Shown: positions 16,106 through 25,725, counted from the stretch's first letter. The stretch: 55,274 bases of DNA from an uncultured Collinsella sp. (GCA_900544235.1 UQUL01000012.1:1-55274); one strand, 5' to 3'. The notes: generated by a model from the sequence alone, not told the origin. Numbers and translations: made by a program.

Positions 16106-17452
16106 CTACGCTGCCAACTTGTCAAAAGCCCCGCGTCGGTTGAGCACGGTAAACGCGACAGCACAGATGACCGCCGACAGAATTGACCCGCACGGCGAAG
16201 CGATGCCCATGGGAAACAGCGTGTCGGAATAGGCGTTCGACAGCAGCCACGCACCGGGCACGCGAATGAGCGCCACGGCCAGCACGTTGTGCGCAAAGCC
16301 GATGTAGCTCTTGCCGTACGCAGCGAAAAAGCCACTAAAGCAAATGTGGATGCCGGCAAAGATCGCGTCAAAAATGTAGCTGCGCATATAGCCGGTACCG
16401 GCCGCGACCACTGCGGGGTCCTTGGCAAAAAAGCCGATAAACGCCGGTGCCACTAGCCACATCAGCACCGTGATCAGGCAGCCGTACACCACCGAAATCG
16501 TCATGGCGTCCTTGAGCACCTGACGTGCACGATCGCCCTTGCCCGCGCCGGCATTTTGCGCCGTGAGCGCGCTGACGGTGGCACCCATGGAACTCGGCAC
16601 AATAAACAAAAAGCTGATCATCTTTTCGACCAAGCCCACGGCGGCGGCGTCGACCAGGCCGCGGTGGTTGGCGATGACGGTGATAAACATAAACGCCACC
16701 TGGATGCAGCCGTCCTGCACGGCCACGGGCACGCCGATCTTAAGAATGCTGCCGAGCACCTCGGGCTGAGGGTGCAGGTCGCTACGCTTAACGTGGATGT
16801 TCGTGCGACGGCTCTTAAGCCACGCGAGTGCGAGGGCAACGCTGGCCGTCTGGGCGGTTACCGTGCCGAGCGCCGCGCCCACGGGGCCGAGCCCCATGTG
16901 GCCGATAAATAGAAAGTCGAGTGCGATGTTGATGATGCATGCCACGCCAATCACGTACATAGGCGAGCGCGAATCGCCCAGCCCGCGAAAGATGGCCGAA
17001 AGAATGTTGTATGCGGCGATAAACGGAATGCCGACAAAGCAGATACGCAGGTAGGCGGCGGTGCCTTCGACTGCCTCGGGCGGCGTGCCAATGAGCGCCA
17101 CGATTTGCGGGCACAGCGCAAGCAGGACAGCAGCCAGTACCACCGAGACGCCCATAAAGAGCGTGATGGTGTTGCCGATGGCGGTCTCGGCGCGGTCGAA
17201 GCGGCGTGAGCCCACGGCGTGGCCGACGATAACCGTCGTTCCCATGGCCAGGCCCACGAGCGTCACAGTGATGATATAGAGCGTCTGCGCGCCATTGCCC
17301 ACGGCGGTGATGCCGGCGGCGCCGCTAAACTGCCCCATCATGTACAGGTCGGCCATGCCGTAGAGCATCTGCAAAAAGTACGAGAGCATATAGGGCAGGG
17401 CAAAGACCGCGATGGTCTTGAGGACATTGCCGCGTGTGAGGTCGTGTTCCAT
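16106..17452 (-). CDS. MATE-family multidrug/metabolite exporter
   Basis: 448 aa with about 12 membrane segments in two related halves. The first half opens with LTRGNVLKTIAVFALPYMLSYFLQMLYGMADLYMMGQ, a typical MATE start, and includes GMGTTVIVGHAVGSRRFDRA. The second half opens near GSILKIGVPVAVQDGCIQ. MATE proteins expel cationic drugs or metabolites in exchange for sodium or protons. It is the first gene of a MATE-MerR pair transcribed leftward. The ribosome binding site is weak (AAAGTACC). The substrate cannot be told from sequence. Confidence 0.92.
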   Translation of the reverse strand: MEHDLTRGNVLKTIAVFALPYMLSYFLQMLYGMADLYMMGQFSGAAGITAVGNGAQTLYIITVTLVGLAMGTTVIVGHAVGSRRFDRAETAIGNTITLFMGVSVVLAAVLLALCPQIVALIGTPPEAVEGTAAYLRICFVGIPFIAAYNILSAIFRGLGDSRSPMYVIGVACIINIALDFLFIGHMGLGPVGAALGTVTAQTASVALALAWLKSRRTNIHVKRSDLHPQPEVLGSILKIGVPVAVQDGCIQVAFMFITVIANHRGLVDAAAVGLVEKMISFLFIVPSSMGATVSALTAQNAGAGKGDRARQVLKDAMTISVVYGCLITVLMWLVAPAFIGFFAKDPAVVAAGTGYMRSYIFDAIFAGIHICFSGFFAAYGKSYIGFAHNVLAVALIRVPGAWLLSNAYSDTLFPMGIASPCGSILSAVICAVAFTVLNRRGAFDKLAA

Positions 17453-17501
17453 GGGCGGGGTACTTTCTGGCTTGGTTCGTTTAGCTACCAGTGTAGTGAA
17501 A

Positions 17502-17525
17502 ACCCTATAACGATTGTAGAGTCAA
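17502..17525 (-). promoter_or_regulatory. Candidate MerR-type promoter/operator of the MATE gene
   Basis: On the minus strand TTGACT is followed by the imperfect dyad CTCTA...TAGGG (CTCTACAATCGTTATAGGG) and, after a long 19-bp spacer, TTCACT. An extended spacer with a dyad between -35 and -10 is characteristic of MerR-activated promoters. The -10 match is poor, as expected for an activated promoter. Confidence 0.45.
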
Positions 17526-17714
17526 GGTTTGTGTTGGCAGTGGGGCGAAATAAGTCGCGCATGCGTTCATTTCCAATTGAATACAGGGGTGCGCCCTGCG
17601 AGCATGAAGCCTGCGCTAGCCTTGCAGAAATCGATTTCGGAACACTTGACACCGCCGCACGGCGCGCCATAATACGTGGGTTTGCGAACAACGTTTGATG
17701 GGGGATGAACCTGC

Positions 17715-19544
17715 GTGCGCAATCTCAAGATTCTGTTTTCCTATCTGGGGGCATACCGCCGCGATGCCATACTCGGCGTGTTCTTTGTGACTGCTGAGAC
17801 GGCGCTCGAGCTGTTTATCCCGGTCATCATGGCAAATATCATCGATGTGGGCGTGCCCGCGGGCGACATCAACTACATGCTGTTGCAGGGTACGTATATG
17901 TTGGTATGCGCCGCATTTTCGCTGGTACTTGGCTTGGGCTATGCACGCACGTCTGCTCGCGTCGCCTCGGGGCTGGGCGCTAACCTGCGCGAGGTCGAGT
18001 ATCGCAAGATCCAGACGCTCGCTTTTGGCAATCTGGACAACTACGACGCCAGCTCGCTTGTCACTCGCATGACCACCGACATCACCGTGATTCAAAACGC
18101 CGTAGGTAACGGCTTCCGCCCCATGGTGCGCGGGCCGGTAAATCTGGTCATGGGCCTCGTCTACGCTTTTGTGCTCTCGCGCGAGCTCGCGGCGGTCTTT
18201 GCCGTCATTCTGCCGATGCTCGCCATCGTGCTCGGTATCATTACCGTGCGTGTGAGCCCGCTCTACCGCCAACTCCAGACCTCGATGGACCACCTCAACG
18301 GCGTGGTGCAAGAGGACCTTACCGCCGTGCGCGCCGTGAAGGCTTACGTGCGCGCCGAGCACGAGTGCGACAAGTTCGACACCGTCAATACTGAGCTCGC
18401 CGGCACGGCGACCAAGACCTTTGGCAACGCTGTGCTCAACCTGCCGGTGTTTCAGCTGTCGATGTACGTGGCGGCGCTTTCCATTCTGTGGATTGGCGGC
18501 CGCATGATCATCGAAGGTCGCTTGGGCGTGGGCTCGCTCACGGGCTTTATGAGTTACGTGCTGCTGATCATGAACTCGCTCATGATGATTTCCAACGTGT
18601 TTTTGCTGCTCACACGCGCTCTCACGAGCGTGGGCCGTATCGCAGAGGTGCTCGATGAAGAGCCCTTTATCGCCAATCCTGCGGGGGACCTCGCGACTGC
18701 GGCGCCAACAGACGGCAGTATCGAGTTTCGCGACGTGTCGTTTAAATACCGCGCGGATGCTGCCGAGGATGTGCTCGAGCATATCGACCTTCGCATCGAG
18801 AGCGGCTCGACGGTGGGCATCCTCGGCGGCACGGGCTCGGGCAAGAGTTCGCTTGTGCAGCTGATTGCGCGCCTGTACGACGCCACTGAGGGCACCGTGC
18901 TTGTGGGCGGACACGACGTGCGCGACTACGACCTCGCGACCTTACGCGATGCCGTGGGCATTGTGCTGCAAAAGAATGTGCTGTTCACGGGCACCGTGCG
19001 CGAGAACCTGCAGTGGGGTAATCCGCAGGCGTCGGACGATGAGCTCCTCGCGGCTTGCCGCGCGGCGCGCGTGGACGAGTTCCTTGATCGCATCGGCGGA
19101 CTCGACGGCGAGTTGGGCCAAGGCGGCGCCGGTGTCTCGGGTGGCCAGAAGCAGCGCCTGTGCATCGCGCGCACACTGCTCAAGCATCCGCGCGTGCTCA
19201 TTTTTGATGACTCCACCAGCGCGGTCGATATGGCGACCGACGCTAAGATTCGCGAGCACATCGCTCGGATTCCCAATACGACCGTGCTCATCATTGCCCA
19301 GCGCATCGCGAGCGTCATGGATGCCGATCGCATTGTGGTGTTGGATGACGGTCGTGTCCACGGCGTGGGCACGCACGAGGAACTGCTGGCGGGCGACAAC
19401 ATATACCAGGAGATTTACGCCTCGCAGATGGAGTTTGCGGGGAACACGGACGCCAGCGACGGCGGCGACGATGGCTGCGCGAATGATCCGTTTTCCTCCG
19501 TTCCCAGCGGATCGCCCTTGGAAGGGGGTGAGCGCCATGCCTAA
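17715..19544 (+). CDS. ABC exporter half-transporter, subunit 1
   Basis: 609 aa. Residues ~1-320 are six membrane segments of the exporter type (RDAILGVFFVTAETALELFIPVIMANIIDVG). Residues ~340-580 are an ATPase: Walker A GGTGSGKSSL, Q-loop LQKN, signature VSGGQKQRL, Walker B VLIFDDSTSAVD (catalytic glutamate replaced by D), and an H-loop position IAQR with Q in place of H. Loss of both the catalytic glutamate and the switch histidine means one degenerate ATP site, typical of heterodimeric exporters. It starts with GTG after GGGGGATG and overlaps its partner by 8 bp. The C-terminal ~30 residues are an acidic, disordered tail. Confidence 0.92.
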   Translation: MRNLKILFSYLGAYRRDAILGVFFVTAETALELFIPVIMANIIDVGVPAGDINYMLLQGTYMLVCAAFSLVLGLGYARTSARVASGLGANLREVEYRKIQTLAFGNLDNYDASSLVTRMTTDITVIQNAVGNGFRPMVRGPVNLVMGLVYAFVLSRELAAVFAVILPMLAIVLGIITVRVSPLYRQLQTSMDHLNGVVQEDLTAVRAVKAYVRAEHECDKFDTVNTELAGTATKTFGNAVLNLPVFQLSMYVAALSILWIGGRMIIEGRLGVGSLTGFMSYVLLIMNSLMMISNVFLLLTRALTSVGRIAEVLDEEPFIANPAGDLATAAPTDGSIEFRDVSFKYRADAAEDVLEHIDLRIESGSTVGILGGTGSGKSSLVQLIARLYDATEGTVLVGGHDVRDYDLATLRDAVGIVLQKNVLFTGTVRENLQWGNPQASDDELLAACRAARVDEFLDRIGGLDGELGQGGAGVSGGQKQRLCIARTLLKHPRVLIFDDSTSAVDMATDAKIREHIARIPNTTVLIIAQRIASVMDADRIVVLDDGRVHGVGTHEELLAGDNIYQEIYASQMEFAGNTDASDGGDDGCANDPFSSVPSGSPLEGGERHA

Positions 19545-21435
19545 GACCGCAGCCCAAGCACGCCCGGCCGACCTCAAGCGCACGGTGCGCCGCCTGCTCT
19601 CCTACATGGGGCATGCCAAGTTCTCGTTGCTCGCGGTGGGCGTGCTCGCCTCCGTCGCCGCCATCGCGAGCCTCGTCGGCACCTACATGGTGCGCCCCAT
19701 CGTTAACGGTTTGGCCACGGGCGGGGATGAACTGCTCGCCAAGCAGGTCATCCTGACGGCGATCATCTACGCCGCGGGCGTGCTTTCGGCCCTGGGCTAC
19801 TCGCAGATTATGGTGCGCGCAGCCCAACGCGTGGTGTCCGATATTCGCCGCGACCTGTTCGCGCACATCCAGACGCTGCCGTTCAGTTATTTTGACAGCA
19901 CGCGCTCGGGCGACATCATGAGCTTTTTCACCAACGACGTCGACACGGTCTCCGAGGCGCTCAACAACAGCTTTGCCAACGTGATTCAGGCCGCCATTCA
20001 GGTTGTGGGCACCACGGCCATGCTCATCATCCTTAACTGGCAGCTCACGATTATCACGCTCGTGTGCGATGCGGCCATTGTGCTGTATGCGCGCTACTCG
20101 GGCGCGCGCTCTAAGCGCTTCTTTGTCGCCCAGCAGGCATCGCTTGGCGACCTGGACGGATATATCGAAGAGATGGTCTCGGGCCAAAAGGTCATCAAGG
20201 TCTTTAATCACGAGGCAGCGAATGTCGCCGGCTTCACCTGCCGCAACGACGAGCTTTGCCGCACTGGCGGCGCCGCCGTGAGCTATGCCAACTCCATGGT
20301 GCCCATGACAGTCGTGATTGGCTACGTCAACTATGCCATCGTCGCCGTGGCGGGCGGCATGCTCTGCATCAAGGGGCTCGCCGACGTAGGTGCGCTCGCA
20401 AGCTACCTGGTCTTCGTGCGCCAGGCGGCCATGCCCATCAACCAGTTTACACAGCTGGGCAACTTCTTGCTCAACGCGTTGGCCGGCGCCGAGCGCCTGT
20501 TTGCTGCCATGGATCTTAAGCCCGAGGTTGACGAGGGCTGCGTGGAGCTGGTGCAGACGGGCGATGCCGCGTGGGCGTGGAAGATTCCCGAGGGCCAGGG
20601 CGTGGGCGCGTACGGGCACCTGCATGATGTGGCTGCCGTTGATGGGTCGGGTCGCGCGGTGGCTGCCGACGGTACCGAGCTCACGTGCGGCTTGGTCCCG
20701 CTTGCCGGCGACGTGCGCTTCCATGCCGTGGACTTTTCCTACGTGCCGGGCACCCGTGTGCTCACGGACCTCAACCTGTTTGCCAAGCCGGGGCAAAAGA
20801 TCGCGTTTGTGGGCTCGACGGGTGCCGGAAAGACGACCATCACCAACCTCATCAACCGCTTCTACGAGGTTGATGACGGCGAGATCACGTACGACGGCAT
20901 CGACGTCAAGCACATTGCCAAGGCCAGCCTGCGGGGGTCGCTCGGCATTGTGCTGCAGGACACGCACCTGTTTAGCGGCACCATTGCGCAGAACATCCGC
21001 TTTGGCAAGCTCGACGCGACCGACGAGGAGGTGCGCGCCGCTGCCGAGGCAGCCTGCGCCGACTCGTTTATCCGCCGCCTGCCGCGGGGCTACGACACAC
21101 CGGTCACGGCCGACGGCGCCAACCTGTCGCAGGGCCAGCGCCAGCTGCTCGCCATTGCACGCGTGGCCGTCGCCGATCCGCCGGTGCTCATCCTGGACGA
21201 GGCCACTTCGAGTATCGACACGCGTACCGAAAAGCTCATCGAGCGCGGTATGGACCGCATCATGCGCGGTCGCACCACGTTTATGATCGCGCACCGCCTG
21301 TCCACTGTCCGCGACGCCGACGCCATCATGGTCCTCGAACACGGCCGCATCATCGAGCGCGGCACGCACGAAGAGCTACTCGCCCAGCACGGCGAGTACT
21401 GGCAGCTGGCGCATGGCTTAAAAGAGCTGGATTAA
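19537..21435 (+). CDS. ABC exporter half-transporter, subunit 2
   Basis: 632 aa from the ATG at 19537, which follows GGGGGTGAG and overlaps the previous gene's stop by 8 bp. An in-frame open stretch upstream is only a shadow of subunit 1. Membrane domain residues ~25-330, ATPase ~395-625 with Walker A GSTGAGKTTI, signature LSQGQRQLL, Walker B VLILDEATSSID with an intact glutamate, and H-loop IAHRLS. It supplies the catalytic residues missing in subunit 1. A ~55-residue insert between the domains (AWAWKIPEGQGVGAYGHLHD...) is unusual. The exported substrate is unknown; peptides, lipids and drugs are all possible for this class. Confidence 0.92.
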   Translation: MPKTAAQARPADLKRTVRRLLSYMGHAKFSLLAVGVLASVAAIASLVGTYMVRPIVNGLATGGDELLAKQVILTAIIYAAGVLSALGYSQIMVRAAQRVVSDIRRDLFAHIQTLPFSYFDSTRSGDIMSFFTNDVDTVSEALNNSFANVIQAAIQVVGTTAMLIILNWQLTIITLVCDAAIVLYARYSGARSKRFFVAQQASLGDLDGYIEEMVSGQKVIKVFNHEAANVAGFTCRNDELCRTGGAAVSYANSMVPMTVVIGYVNYAIVAVAGGMLCIKGLADVGALASYLVFVRQAAMPINQFTQLGNFLLNALAGAERLFAAMDLKPEVDEGCVELVQTGDAAWAWKIPEGQGVGAYGHLHDVAAVDGSGRAVAADGTELTCGLVPLAGDVRFHAVDFSYVPGTRVLTDLNLFAKPGQKIAFVGSTGAGKTTITNLINRFYEVDDGEITYDGIDVKHIAKASLRGSLGIVLQDTHLFSGTIAQNIRFGKLDATDEEVRAAAEAACADSFIRRLPRGYDTPVTADGANLSQGQRQLLAIARVAVADPPVLILDEATSSIDTRTEKLIERGMDRIMRGRTTFMIAHRLSTVRDADAIMVLEHGRIIERGTHEELLAQHGEYWQLAHGLKELD

Positions 21436-21487
21436 CCCGTTCGAGCACGATGCTTTGATCTCTCCGTACCCCTCACCTCGCTTCAAA

Positions 21488-21546
21488 CCATCACAACATT
21501 CGACACTTGTTGCCAAAATCGGGAAAAGAATCGAATGTTGTGATGG
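21488..21546. repeat. CCATCACAACATTCGA-family hairpin repeat, copy 1
   Basis: CCATCACAACATTCGA (21488-21503) and its exact complement (21531-21546) enclose a 27-nt loop. It lies about 50 bp after the ABC genes. Copies 2 and 3 are at 25592-25656 and 37504-37562. Confidence 0.85.
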
Positions 21547-21681
21547 TCTGTATGCTGAGGATGGGCTTGGAAAGTCCGTTTTGCTCGAAGCGACCTGTCC
21601 TGTCGTACGGGTGTCGGCATGATTCTCTCGTGGGGTATTATGTTTTCCGAAGAATAAAACGCCGCGCGAGGGGAGGGCCGC

Positions 21682-22737
21682 GTGGACGGGCACGTGCAAC
21701 ATGACGGTTTTGGCCGCGACATCAACTACCTGCGCATTGCCGTTACCGACAAGTGCAATTTCCGCTGCATCTATTGCATGCCGGCCGATGGCGTGGCGCC
21801 CCGCGCGCACGACGAGCTGCTCAGCGCCGAGGAAATCGCCCGCTTTGTGCGCTTGGTGGCGGGGGAGGGTATTCGCCGCGTGCGTCTGACGGGCGGCGAG
21901 CCGCTGGTCAGCCGTCGCATCATTCCGCTCATTCGCGACATCCGCGCGATTCCGCAGATCGAGGACATCTCGCTCACCACCAACGGCGCCCTGCTTCCCA
22001 AGTTGGCGCCGCAGCTCAAAGATGCCGGGCTTAACCGCGTCAATATCTCGCTCGACACGCTCGACCCTACGCTCTTTGGAAAGATCACGCGTCTAGGTCG
22101 ACTCGAGCAGACCATGGCTGGCATCGACGCGGCGCTGGCTTGGGGCTTTGAGCCCGTTAAGGTCAACTGTGTCGTGGTGCGCCGGCTCAACCAAGATGTA
22201 GAGACCCTCGCACGGCTGACCGTCGACCGCCCCGTCCATCTGCGCTTTATCGAATACATGCCCATTGGCGACGACCGCACGAGCTCGCATTGCGCCGTGG
22301 ACCCGCATGCGCCCACGCTCAATCCCGAGCTGTGGGACGCGAGCGATACCGTGCCGAGCGACGAGCTGCGGGCGCGCATCAATGCCGGGGCCACCGCGGC
22401 GGGACTGGGCGAGCTCGAGCCGCTTGACATCAACGACGCTCCTGCCGGCGCGGGTCCTGCGCGCTATTGGCACTTTCCGGGCGCGGCGGGAACGGTTGGC
22501 TTTATTAGCGCCATGTCCAATCATTTTTGTGTGAATTGCAACCGTCTGCGCCTGACGGCCGATGGCAACGTGCGTCCGTGCCTGTTCAGCGATGCCGAGT
22601 ATTCGGTGCGCGACGCCCTGCGCCGTGGTGATGATATGCAGGTACTTTCGATTTGGCGCGATGCCGTGGCCCACAAACCGCAGGAACACGCGATAATTGA
22701 GGGCACGCAACGATTTATGTCCCAAATCGGAGGATGA
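21682..22737 (+). CDS. moaA: GTP 3',8-cyclase MoaA
   Basis: 351 aa from a GTG preceded by GGGGAGGG. A radical-SAM enzyme for the first step of molybdenum cofactor synthesis. The N-terminal cluster is CNFRCIYC, the SAM-binding loop is TGGEPL, and the C-terminal second cluster is CVNCNRLRLTADGNVRPC. It ends in GG, the conserved MoaA tail needed for turnover. A 4-bp gap separates it from the moaC-mobB fusion, so the two are one operon. The presence of Mo cofactor genes points to molybdoenzymes elsewhere in the genome. Confidence 0.96.
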   Translation: MDGHVQHDGFGRDINYLRIAVTDKCNFRCIYCMPADGVAPRAHDELLSAEEIARFVRLVAGEGIRRVRLTGGEPLVSRRIIPLIRDIRAIPQIEDISLTTNGALLPKLAPQLKDAGLNRVNISLDTLDPTLFGKITRLGRLEQTMAGIDAALAWGFEPVKVNCVVVRRLNQDVETLARLTVDRPVHLRFIEYMPIGDDRTSSHCAVDPHAPTLNPELWDASDTVPSDELRARINAGATAAGLGELEPLDINDAPAGAGPARYWHFPGAAGTVGFISAMSNHFCVNCNRLRLTADGNVRPCLFSDAEYSVRDALRRGDDMQVLSIWRDAVAHKPQEHAIIEGTQRFMSQIGG

Positions 22738-22741
22738 TCAT

Positions 22742-24040
22742 ATGGCCAAGAGCAGGTACGCCGATGCCACCAAGGCCGCTCGCAGGGCCGCGATGTCTGC
22801 CCACAAAGTCACGGCTGCGGCGAATGCTGGCAACGCCGACGCGTCCGCACAGCCGACTGCCAGCACTGCCACCGAGCCCGCCCGCGACGCCCGTCGCGAC
22901 GAGCTGACGCACGTGGACGCCAAGGGCGAGGTGCGCATGGTTGACGTGTCCGACAAGGCCGAGACCCATCGCATCGCTATCGCCGAGGGCACTATCCTCA
23001 TGCACTCCGAGACGCAGGCTATGGTGCTGCAGGACCGCGCCAAGAAGGGCGACGTGCTTGCCTGCGCACGCGTGGCGGGCATCATGGCCATCAAGCGCAC
23101 GAGTGACATCATCCCCATGTGCCATCCGTTGCTCATTACCAAGAGTAAGTGCGATATCGAGCCCATCGCTTCGGCGGGAACGCCTGCCGAGGATGTGCCC
23201 GAGGGCTGGGCACCGGCGCGCGCGGACGGGCAGGTTGGCTTTCACGTACTGGTTACGGCCGGCGTGACGGGCAAGACGGGTATCGAGATGGAGGCTCTGA
23301 CCGGCGCGAGTGCCGCGTGTCTGACCATCTACGACATGTGCAAGGCGGTCGATCGCGGCATGGAGATCGTCGACGTACGCCTGCTGCACAAGGAGGGCGG
23401 CCGCTCGGGCGTGTGGGATCGTGCAGAGCGTCAGGCCGCTGCTGTTGAGGCCGTGGCTGCTGACGGTGCCGCCCTCGCGAGCGCGTCCGCTGCCGTCACG
23501 CCCGCAGCTCCGGCCGTCCCCGCGATCGCGTTTATCGGTTACCAAAACTCGGGCAAGACCACACTCGTCGAGAAGGTCATTGCCGAGCTCACCCGCCGCG
23601 GCCTGCGCGTGGGTTCGCTCAAGCATCATGGGCACCACGGCTTTGATATCGACGTGCCCGCCAAGGATACGTGGCGCCATCACCAGGCCGGCTCCAAGCA
23701 CGTGGGCCTCATCTGCGCCACGCGCTGGGCGGAGTACGCCGACACGCGCGAGGAGGACGAGATGCCCGCGCGCGAGCTGCTGTCGCGTTACAACGATGTC
23801 GACGTGGTGATCATCGAGGGCTACAAGACCGAGGGCTTCGACAACATCGTCGTCGCGCGCTCCGGTGTCGACCGTCTGCGCGGCAAGAGCTCGCTCGACC
23901 TGGTCGACGGCCGCACGCTGGCCCTTGCCTGCAACGAGGCCCTGGCACGCCAGGCATTCGACGCCGGCTTTGCGACCCGAGCCATCAACATCAACGACGC
24001 CCGAGCCATCTGCGATCTCATCCAGGATCATCTGGCCTAA
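22742..24040 (+). CDS. MoaC-MobB fusion: cyclic pyranopterin synthase plus Mo cofactor guanylyl-transfer adaptor
   Basis: 432 aa from the ATG at 22742 (CGGAGGATG upstream). Residues ~1-55 are an Ala-rich lead. Residues ~57-225 are MoaC (LTHVDAKGEVRMVDVS, IPMCHPL, GKTGIEMEALTGASAACLTIYDMCKAVDRGM, and KEGGRSG with R where K is usual), which completes cyclic pyranopterin synthesis. A linker rich in A and V follows. Residues ~260-432 are MobB with a P-loop (GYQNSGKTTLVEKV) and the KHHGHHGFDID block; MobB helps attach a nucleotide to molybdopterin. The two steps lie at opposite ends of the pathway, which makes the fusion notable. Confidence 0.92.
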   Translation: MAKSRYADATKAARRAAMSAHKVTAAANAGNADASAQPTASTATEPARDARRDELTHVDAKGEVRMVDVSDKAETHRIAIAEGTILMHSETQAMVLQDRAKKGDVLACARVAGIMAIKRTSDIIPMCHPLLITKSKCDIEPIASAGTPAEDVPEGWAPARADGQVGFHVLVTAGVTGKTGIEMEALTGASAACLTIYDMCKAVDRGMEIVDVRLLHKEGGRSGVWDRAERQAAAVEAVAADGAALASASAAVTPAAPAVPAIAFIGYQNSGKTTLVEKVIAELTRRGLRVGSLKHHGHHGFDIDVPAKDTWRHHQAGSKHVGLICATRWAEYADTREEDEMPARELLSRYNDVDVVIIEGYKTEGFDNIVVARSGVDRLRGKSSLDLVDGRTLALACNEALARQAFDAGFATRAININDARAICDLIQDHLA

Positions 24041-24079
24041 AACCTGCCAAAAAGGGACAGGTTTATTTTGGCAGGTTTT
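24040..24079 (+). terminator. Hairpin terminator of the moa operon
   Basis: AAACCTGCCAAAA pairs with TTTTGGCAGGTTT, followed by TTAC. It overlaps the stop codon of the fusion gene by one base. Confidence 0.7.
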
Positions 24080-24098
24080 ACTTGGGCAAACGTCACTT

Positions 24099-24136
24099 CC
24101 ACCACAAAGGGGCCAGGCACCTTTGTGGTGGTTTTT
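24099..24136 (+). terminator. CCACCACAAAGG-family hairpin repeat with T-run (copy 2)
   Basis: CCACCACAAAGG (24099-24110) pairs perfectly with CCTTTGTGGTGG (24120-24131), followed by TTTTTG. It stands directly behind the moa operon hairpin. Between here and 24305 lies only the MFS leader, which has an imperfect GACGGTGGCG/GCCCGCCGTC hairpin near 24254-24276. Confidence 0.8.
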
Positions 24137-24305
24137 GCTTTGGTAGATGTGTGGGACATGCCTTACAATCTACCAAGTAGTTCATGACGGGCGAAAAACG
24201 GAGAGAAGGGGCTTGATGCGTCCTTAATGTTTCGTGCGGATAGATTGATTTGACAGACGGTGGCGAATGCCCGCCGTCCGCATTCGTATGAAACAAGGAG
24301 TCTCC

Positions 24306-25592
24306 ATGCTTGCCCCTCTTTTCTCAAAGCCTCAATCATCGCTGTCCGTGCAGGCTAAGCGCCTGGTGGCGATGCGCTTTCTCATCTACACCGGTTTTCA
24401 GACCAGCTACTTCATCGGCGTCATCGGAACGCTTACCTATGCAGACGATGCCTCGGTCGTGGCGACATCGCTGGCCGTCCTGTTTATGAATGTATTTGTG
24501 ATCCTGGGATCCTTTGCGGGCGGCGCTGCGCTCGACGCATGGGGTCCGCGCCGCCATTTCTTGCTGAGCATCGTCGGCGCTCTCGCAACCGGCGCGGCGA
24601 TCCTCGTCTTTGGCAGTGCGACCGGTATCGTCCTGCTCGGCGCGGTGCTCCTGGGCTTTGTGTTGGGGTTCGCCCAGCCCATCGCCACATCCTATCCGGC
24701 CTACCTCACCGACGATCCTGTCGAGCTCAAAGACATCAACTCCGCCATCGCCATGTTTTCAAACGTGAGTATCATCGTTGGCCCCACGCTGGGCGGCTTT
24801 GTCGCGGCGGCTACATCGTCACGTGCGGTGTTCGTGCTCATGATGATCTTTACCGTACTGGCGCTCGTCGCCGGTTGGGGCTTTAGGCCGCAAGCGGGTC
24901 GCGTCGCCGTGCGCGAAAGCGATCTCGCGGAAAGCGGTGCGACGGCAAGTACTGCCAGCCAAAGCTCCAACCCCAGCACGTTCGCCCGCGCCACCTTCGC
25001 GACAAGCATCAAGACAGTCTTCACCAACAGTATCCTCGCCTTGCTGTTCTGCATCATCTTCCTCTCGAACTTTGGCTACGGTGCCTTCGATCCGCTGGAG
25101 TCGTTCTTCTACCGCGATGTCCTGCACGTCGGTGTCGAATGGATGGGCTGGCTCTCGTCGGCCAGCGGCGTCGGCGCGGCACTGGGCGCCGTGGTCGCGC
25201 TCCGCTTGCCGCCGCGCCTCGTCAGCCTCAAAACCCTGCTCGTAGCGCTTATGTGTGTGGGCCTGGGAAGTCTGCTCTACGTGGGGACGCCGTACATAGG
25301 CGTGGCCCTCATTGGCCAGATTGCCTTGGGCGTGGCCTGGGGCGTCGTTAATCCGCTCCACAACACCATCGTGCAAACGACGGCGCCGCTCGAGCAACTC
25401 GGCCGCGTCAACTCGGTCATGGGCTTTGGCAACATGTTCGCTGGTGTGGCCCCGCTGGCGATTGCCCCCTGGCTGGCGGCGACGTTTGGTGTGCAGCAGA
25501 CACTCGTCGGGGCGGGCATGGTCGTGACGGCGGTTCCCGCGGCGTTGCTGCTGTTTGGCCGCCGGCATTTCGATCGTGCCGCAAGGCAGTAA
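24306..25592 (+). CDS. MFS transporter
   Basis: 428 aa from the ATG at 24306 (AAGGAG upstream); an in-frame ATG at 24267 lacks a site. About 12 membrane segments in two bundles, with a central charged loop (VAVRESDLAESGATASTASQ). The loop between segments 2 and 3 has the MFS pattern GGAALDAWGPRRHFL. Families with this pattern include enterobactin exporter-like and macrolide efflux proteins; substrate is not readable from sequence. The gene is isolated between hairpin repeats and is probably transcribed alone. Confidence 0.88.
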   Translation: MLAPLFSKPQSSLSVQAKRLVAMRFLIYTGFQTSYFIGVIGTLTYADDASVVATSLAVLFMNVFVILGSFAGGAALDAWGPRRHFLLSIVGALATGAAILVFGSATGIVLLGAVLLGFVLGFAQPIATSYPAYLTDDPVELKDINSAIAMFSNVSIIVGPTLGGFVAAATSSRAVFVLMMIFTVLALVAGWGFRPQAGRVAVRESDLAESGATASTASQSSNPSTFARATFATSIKTVFTNSILALLFCIIFLSNFGYGAFDPLESFFYRDVLHVGVEWMGWLSSASGVGAALGAVVALRLPPRLVSLKTLLVALMCVGLGSLLYVGTPYIGVALIGQIALGVAWGVVNPLHNTIVQTTAPLEQLGRVNSVMGFGNMFAGVAPLAIAPWLAATFGVQQTLVGAGMVVTAVPAALLLFGRRHFDRAARQ

Positions 25593-25656
25593 AACCATCA
25601 CAACATTCAGCGAAAATCGCGATTTTGCCGAAAAACGTCGAATGCTGTGATGGTTT
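25592..25656. repeat. CCATCACAACATTCGA-family hairpin repeat, copy 2
   Basis: AAACCATCACAACATTC (25592-25608) pairs with GAATGCTGTGATGGTTT (25640-25656) with one mismatch. The loop holds AAAATCGCGATTTT, itself a palindrome, also present in copy 3. It begins inside the MFS stop codon. Confidence 0.85.
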
Positions 25657-25687
25657 GCGCTCCGGCCAGGCCACCCTTCGGGTTCGG

Positions 25688-25725
25688 CCACCACAAAGGG
25701 GCCAGGCACCTTTGTGGTGGTTTTT
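25688..25725 (+). terminator. CCACCACAAAGG-family hairpin repeat with T-run (copy 3)
   Basis: CCACCACAAAGG (25688-25699) and CCTTTGTGGTGG (25709-25720), followed by TTTTTGC. Apart from the flanks it equals copy 2. Confidence 0.85.

Noticed and set aside
18865..19536. N-terminal extension of the second ABC subunit
   Set aside because: The translation is a shifted-frame shadow of subunit 1; a strong GGGGGTGAG site marks the ATG at 19537.
19315..21369. 684-codon minus-strand open frame
   Set aside because: It is antisense to the second ABC subunit, which has every expected ATPase motif.
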